Assembly: GCF_000738735.6 (NCBI RefSeq)
Contig: NC_046350.1
Location: forward strand, 1,302,001 to 1,366,000
DNA length: 64,000 bases
From: Corvus cornix cornix
Taxonomy: Eukaryota; Chordata; Aves; Passeriformes; Corvidae
Direction of reading: 5' to 3'
The position numbers were made by a program, and so were the translations under genes. This document shows positions 63,661-64,000 of the stretch, piece by piece. Positions within the stretch are counted from its first letter, which is position 1. Each line of letters starts with the position of its first letter. The notes under the pieces were generated by a model, which did not search any database, was not told the DNA's origin, and saw only the letters and a list, made by a program, of their open reading frames with translations.

Positions 63661-63792
63661 TGACCAACAGAAAAAGAGGAAGGGGGAAGAAGAGCTCAAA
63701 GCTCCGCCCCTTTCCCAAGGAACCGCAAGGACAATCGCCTTCCGACCAATCATCAAGCCAATCATTAATGACTGGCAGTATGTCTAACCAAT
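63622..63792. promoter_or_regulatory. cluster of four CCAAT boxes upstream of MTOR
   Basis: CCAAT occurs on the plus strand (ATTGG toward MTOR) at 63622-63626, 63746-63750, 63758-63762 and 63788-63792. These are classical NF-Y sites and all lie within 170 bp just upstream of exon 1. NF-Y use is inferred from the motif and position. Confidence 0.55.
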
Positions 63793-63884
63793 AGAATGGC
63801 TGGGCTTGCTCAGTAGGCCCACCTTTCCGATGCCGGCTTCCGCCCTTCCGTGAGGCGCCGGCTATGGCCGGAGTACAGCATGGG

Positions 63885-64000
63885 TGGATGGAGTAGAGCA
63901 ACCAGCATCATCTTCTTGGGCTTCTTCGAAGCGTTTAGCACTGTCCCGCACGACATCGTGGTCTCTAAACTGGGGAGAGATGGATTTGACGGATGGACGA
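63885..64000 (+). mobile_element. decayed LINE reverse-transcriptase fragment, cut by window edge
   Basis: The frame from about 63913 reads FLGFFEAFSTVPHDIVVSKL..., which matches the pattern (L)DFxKAFDTVxHxILxxKL of non-LTR (CR1-type) reverse transcriptases, followed by a GFDGWT-like segment. The catalytic Asp of the first motif is replaced (Gly-Phe-Phe in place of Asp-Phe) so it is dead. It continues to the right of the window. Confidence 0.65.

Noticed and set aside
1..64000. CRISPR arrays, operons, tRNA or rRNA genes
   Set aside because: Spliced vertebrate genes fill the window; no spaced repeats or cloverleaf sequences were seen.

Overview
The window is a piece of vertebrate nuclear DNA, almost certainly from a bird. 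CR1 LINE 3' ends of avian type (the A-G-A-A-T-C-A-C-A-G-A-A-T-start, 'gatcatctagtccaacc' core) lie in introns, together with ERV-type long terminal repeats, and the introns are compact. Nearly the whole window is one gene, MTOR (serine/threonine kinase mTOR), read on the minus strand from a CpG-rich promoter near 63.6 kb down to the left edge. A second complete gene, ANGPTL7, is read on the plus strand inside MTOR intron 28. I place the sequence in birds by repeats and protein divergence; the order or species is not resolved (Neoaves or passerine is an inference).

MTOR: I could place 56 consecutive coding exons (exons 2-57 in human numbering) with GT-AG junctions whose phases all close. Together they give 2,517 codons (the last one split), and the missing terminal micro-exon should add the last four residues, so the predicted protein is 2,521 aa. 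Human mTOR is 2,549 aa; the 28-residue difference is fully explained by a 14-residue shorter N-terminus and a 14-residue shorter low-complexity linker in the FAT domain. Order along the protein: HEAT solenoid (exons 2-26, 62.4-44.9 kb), FAT domain (exons 27-43, 44.3-8.7 kb), FRB rapamycin-binding domain (exons 44-45), PI3K-like kinase domain (exons 46-56) and most of FATC (exon 57). The last coding exon (end of FATC) and the 3' UTR lie beyond the left edge.

ANGPTL7 (36.9-43.1 kb, plus strand) has five coding exons, a TATA box, and a 3' UTR ending at an AATAAA at 43078. It encodes a secreted 347-aa coiled-coil plus fibrinogen-like protein. Its nesting inside MTOR intron 28, in the opposite direction, is the same arrangement as in mammals.

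Mobile elements: a 637-bp plus-strand solo LTR with a clean 5-bp target duplication (21166-21802); a second LTR-like block on the minus strand (about 14.31-14.97 kb) with its own TATA and AATAAA; three CR1 3' fragments parallel to MTOR; and a decayed LINE reverse-transcriptase fragment running off the right edge (63.88-64.0 kb). The least expected structure is a perfect 45-bp inverted repeat whose two arms flank MTOR exon 29. I found no wholly new multi-gene system; the observations worth following concern splicing and expression control of MTOR.
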